Below, piece by piece: positions 63,282-64,000 of a stretch of DNA of 64,000 nucleotides. The DNA is from Campylobacter sp. CNRCH_2014_0184h (lineage in GTDB: Bacteria > Campylobacterota > Campylobacteria > Campylobacterales > Campylobacteraceae): NCBI RefSeq assembly GCF_025772985.1, contig NZ_JAKMTB010000001.1, forward strand, positions 248,001-312,000, given 5' to 3'. The notes beneath the pieces are model-generated. The model did not search any database, was not told the origin of the DNA, and saw only the letters and a list, made by a program, of their open reading frames with translations. The translations under genes were made by a program, and so were the position numbers. The first letter of the stretch is position 1. Every line of letters starts with the position of its first letter.

Positions 63282-64000
63282 ATGCAAAAATTCGTAGAGC
63301 TTTTAGAAAAAAATAATTTATTAAAAACCATCCATGAGCCAGTAGATGTAGAACTTGAAATGGCACATTTAGCTTATATAGAAGTTAAAAAAGAAGACTC
63401 TAAAGCCTTGCTTTTTACTAATGCAGTAAAAAATGGCAAAAAATACGATTATCCTGTTCTTTTAAATACTTTTTGTAATGAAAAAGCTTTAAAATTAGCA
63501 TTTGAAAAAGACTATGAAGATGTAGCTAAAGAAATTAGATCTTTACTTAAAATGCATATACCACAAAGCTTTGGTGCAAAATTAAATTTTTTCAAAACCC
63601 TACTTGATTTAAAAAATATCCCACCAAAACGCATTAAAAAAGATGGAGAATTCAACTATAAAAGCTTAAATTCATTATATGATATGCCTATTTTAAAAAC
63701 TTGGGAAAAAGACGCTGCGCCTTTTATCACCATGGGGCAAGTTTATACTCAAAGTATAGATGGAAAGCAAAATAATCTTGGAATGTATCGTTTGCAAGTA
63801 GTTGATGAAAAAACCTTGCTTATGCATTGGCAAATTCACAAAGATGCGAGTCATTTTTTCCATGAGTATAAAAAAGCAAATCAAAAAATGCCAGTAAGCA
63901 TAGCCATAGGTGGAGATCCTTTATATATTTGGTGTGCTCAAGCGCCTTTGCCAAAAGGAATTTTTGAACTTTTACTTTATGGTTTTATCAAGAAAAAACC
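63282..64000 (+). CDS. UbiD-family decarboxylase, 3' end outside window (probable futalosine-pathway menaquinone enzyme)
   Basis: The first 239 codons are present (MQKFVELLEKNNLLK start). The segment GQVYTQSIDGKQNNLGMYRLQV, followed by MHWQIHKDASHF, is the prenylated-FMN binding region of UbiD decarboxylases. Campylobacter makes menaquinone by the modified futalosine route, where a UbiD-like protein (MqnL) decarboxylates 1,4-dihydroxy-6-naphthoate; assignment to that step rather than another aromatic acid is inferred from the organism. Confidence 0.85.
   Translation, partial: MQKFVELLEKNNLLKTIHEPVDVELEMAHLAYIEVKKEDSKALLFTNAVKNGKKYDYPVLLNTFCNEKALKLAFEKDYEDVAKEIRSLLKMHIPQSFGAKLNFFKTLLDLKNIPPKRIKKDGEFNYKSLNSLYDMPILKTWEKDAAPFITMGQVYTQSIDGKQNNLGMYRLQVVDEKTLLMHWQIHKDASHFFHEYKKANQKMPVSIAIGGDPLYIWCAQAPLPKGIFELLLYGFIKKK

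Noticed and set aside
1-64000. CRISPR arrays, complete insertion sequences or intact prophage
   Set aside because: No regularly spaced repeats, transposase, integrase or phage structural genes were seen.

Overview
The window is AT-rich, gene-dense chromosomal DNA from a Campylobacter, most likely the C. lari group. This rests on epsilonproteobacterial gene sets and orders (oorDABC, ilvIH-lpxD, pstSCAB, hypFBCDEA, cprRS-htrA-cbpA-hspR, hemA-proS-hemC), a sigma-54 promoter before flgL, a 9-G contingency tract in a DUF2920 gene, and departures from C. jejuni order. The most telling departure is mdh followed directly by oorD, without icd and sucCD beside it.

Layout. 1-3.6 kb: the 5' part of a WYL-type regulator, then a decayed accessory segment next to a tRNA-Leu gene. 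The segment holds a frameshifted 3' fragment of an F-type conjugation gene (traN), other small broken or unidentified ORFs, and two diverged copies of a roughly 230-250-nt element. Each copy has nested long-range inverted repeats, a near-perfect sigma-70 promoter (TTGAC[T/A]-N17-TATAAT) and a GC-rich hairpin, and ends 15-16 nt before a start codon. 3.8-13.4 kb: flgL, ftsK, mltG, an AsmA-like protein and malate dehydrogenase. 13.5-19.8 kb: 2-oxoglutarate oxidoreductase (oorDABC), acetolactate synthase and lpxD. 19.8-27.2 kb (minus strand): a complete sulfite-respiration-like operon. It encodes an MccA-type octahaem cytochrome c (seven CXXCH motifs plus an unconventional CX17CH), a rhodanese/hexahaem/cytochrome b fusion likely to feed it quinol electrons, a thioredoxin-like lipoprotein and a CcsBA haem lyase.

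27.4-34.5 kb: an S24-type repressor, ferritin, and the PhosS/PhosR two-component system divergent from pstSCAB, with a recognisable Pho box between them. 34.5-40.3 kb: a phase-variable DUF2920 hydrolase-like gene, MATE exporter, YgjP-type metallopeptidase, Tat-exported peptidase E-like protein and a hypothetical protein. 40.3-47.9 kb: the six hyp genes for NiFe-hydrogenase maturation, msrA, a Crp/Fnr regulator with a DUF2892 protein, and thiol peroxidase. 47.9-57.3 kb: UvrD-like helicase, CprRS, HtrA, CbpA-HspR under a HAIR-like operator, and a KefB-type antiporter with small downstream genes. 57.3-64 kb: a polyprenyl synthase, hemA, proS, an FxsA-like protein, hemC and the start of a UbiD-family decarboxylase.

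How the genes connect. Respiration dominates: Oor and Mdh supply reductant; the prenyl synthase and UbiD-family protein probably serve menaquinone synthesis; hemA and hemC make haem for the multihaem cytochromes; the mcc operon carries its own maturation factors; and the hyp genes mature a hydrogenase encoded elsewhere. Envelope stress and redox repair (CprRS, HtrA, CbpA/HspR, MsrA, Tpx) form a second theme, phosphate acquisition a third. The two best candidates for new biology are the paired promoter/inverted-repeat elements at 1.1-2.8 kb and the mcc operon with its variant haem-binding motif and unusual electron donor.
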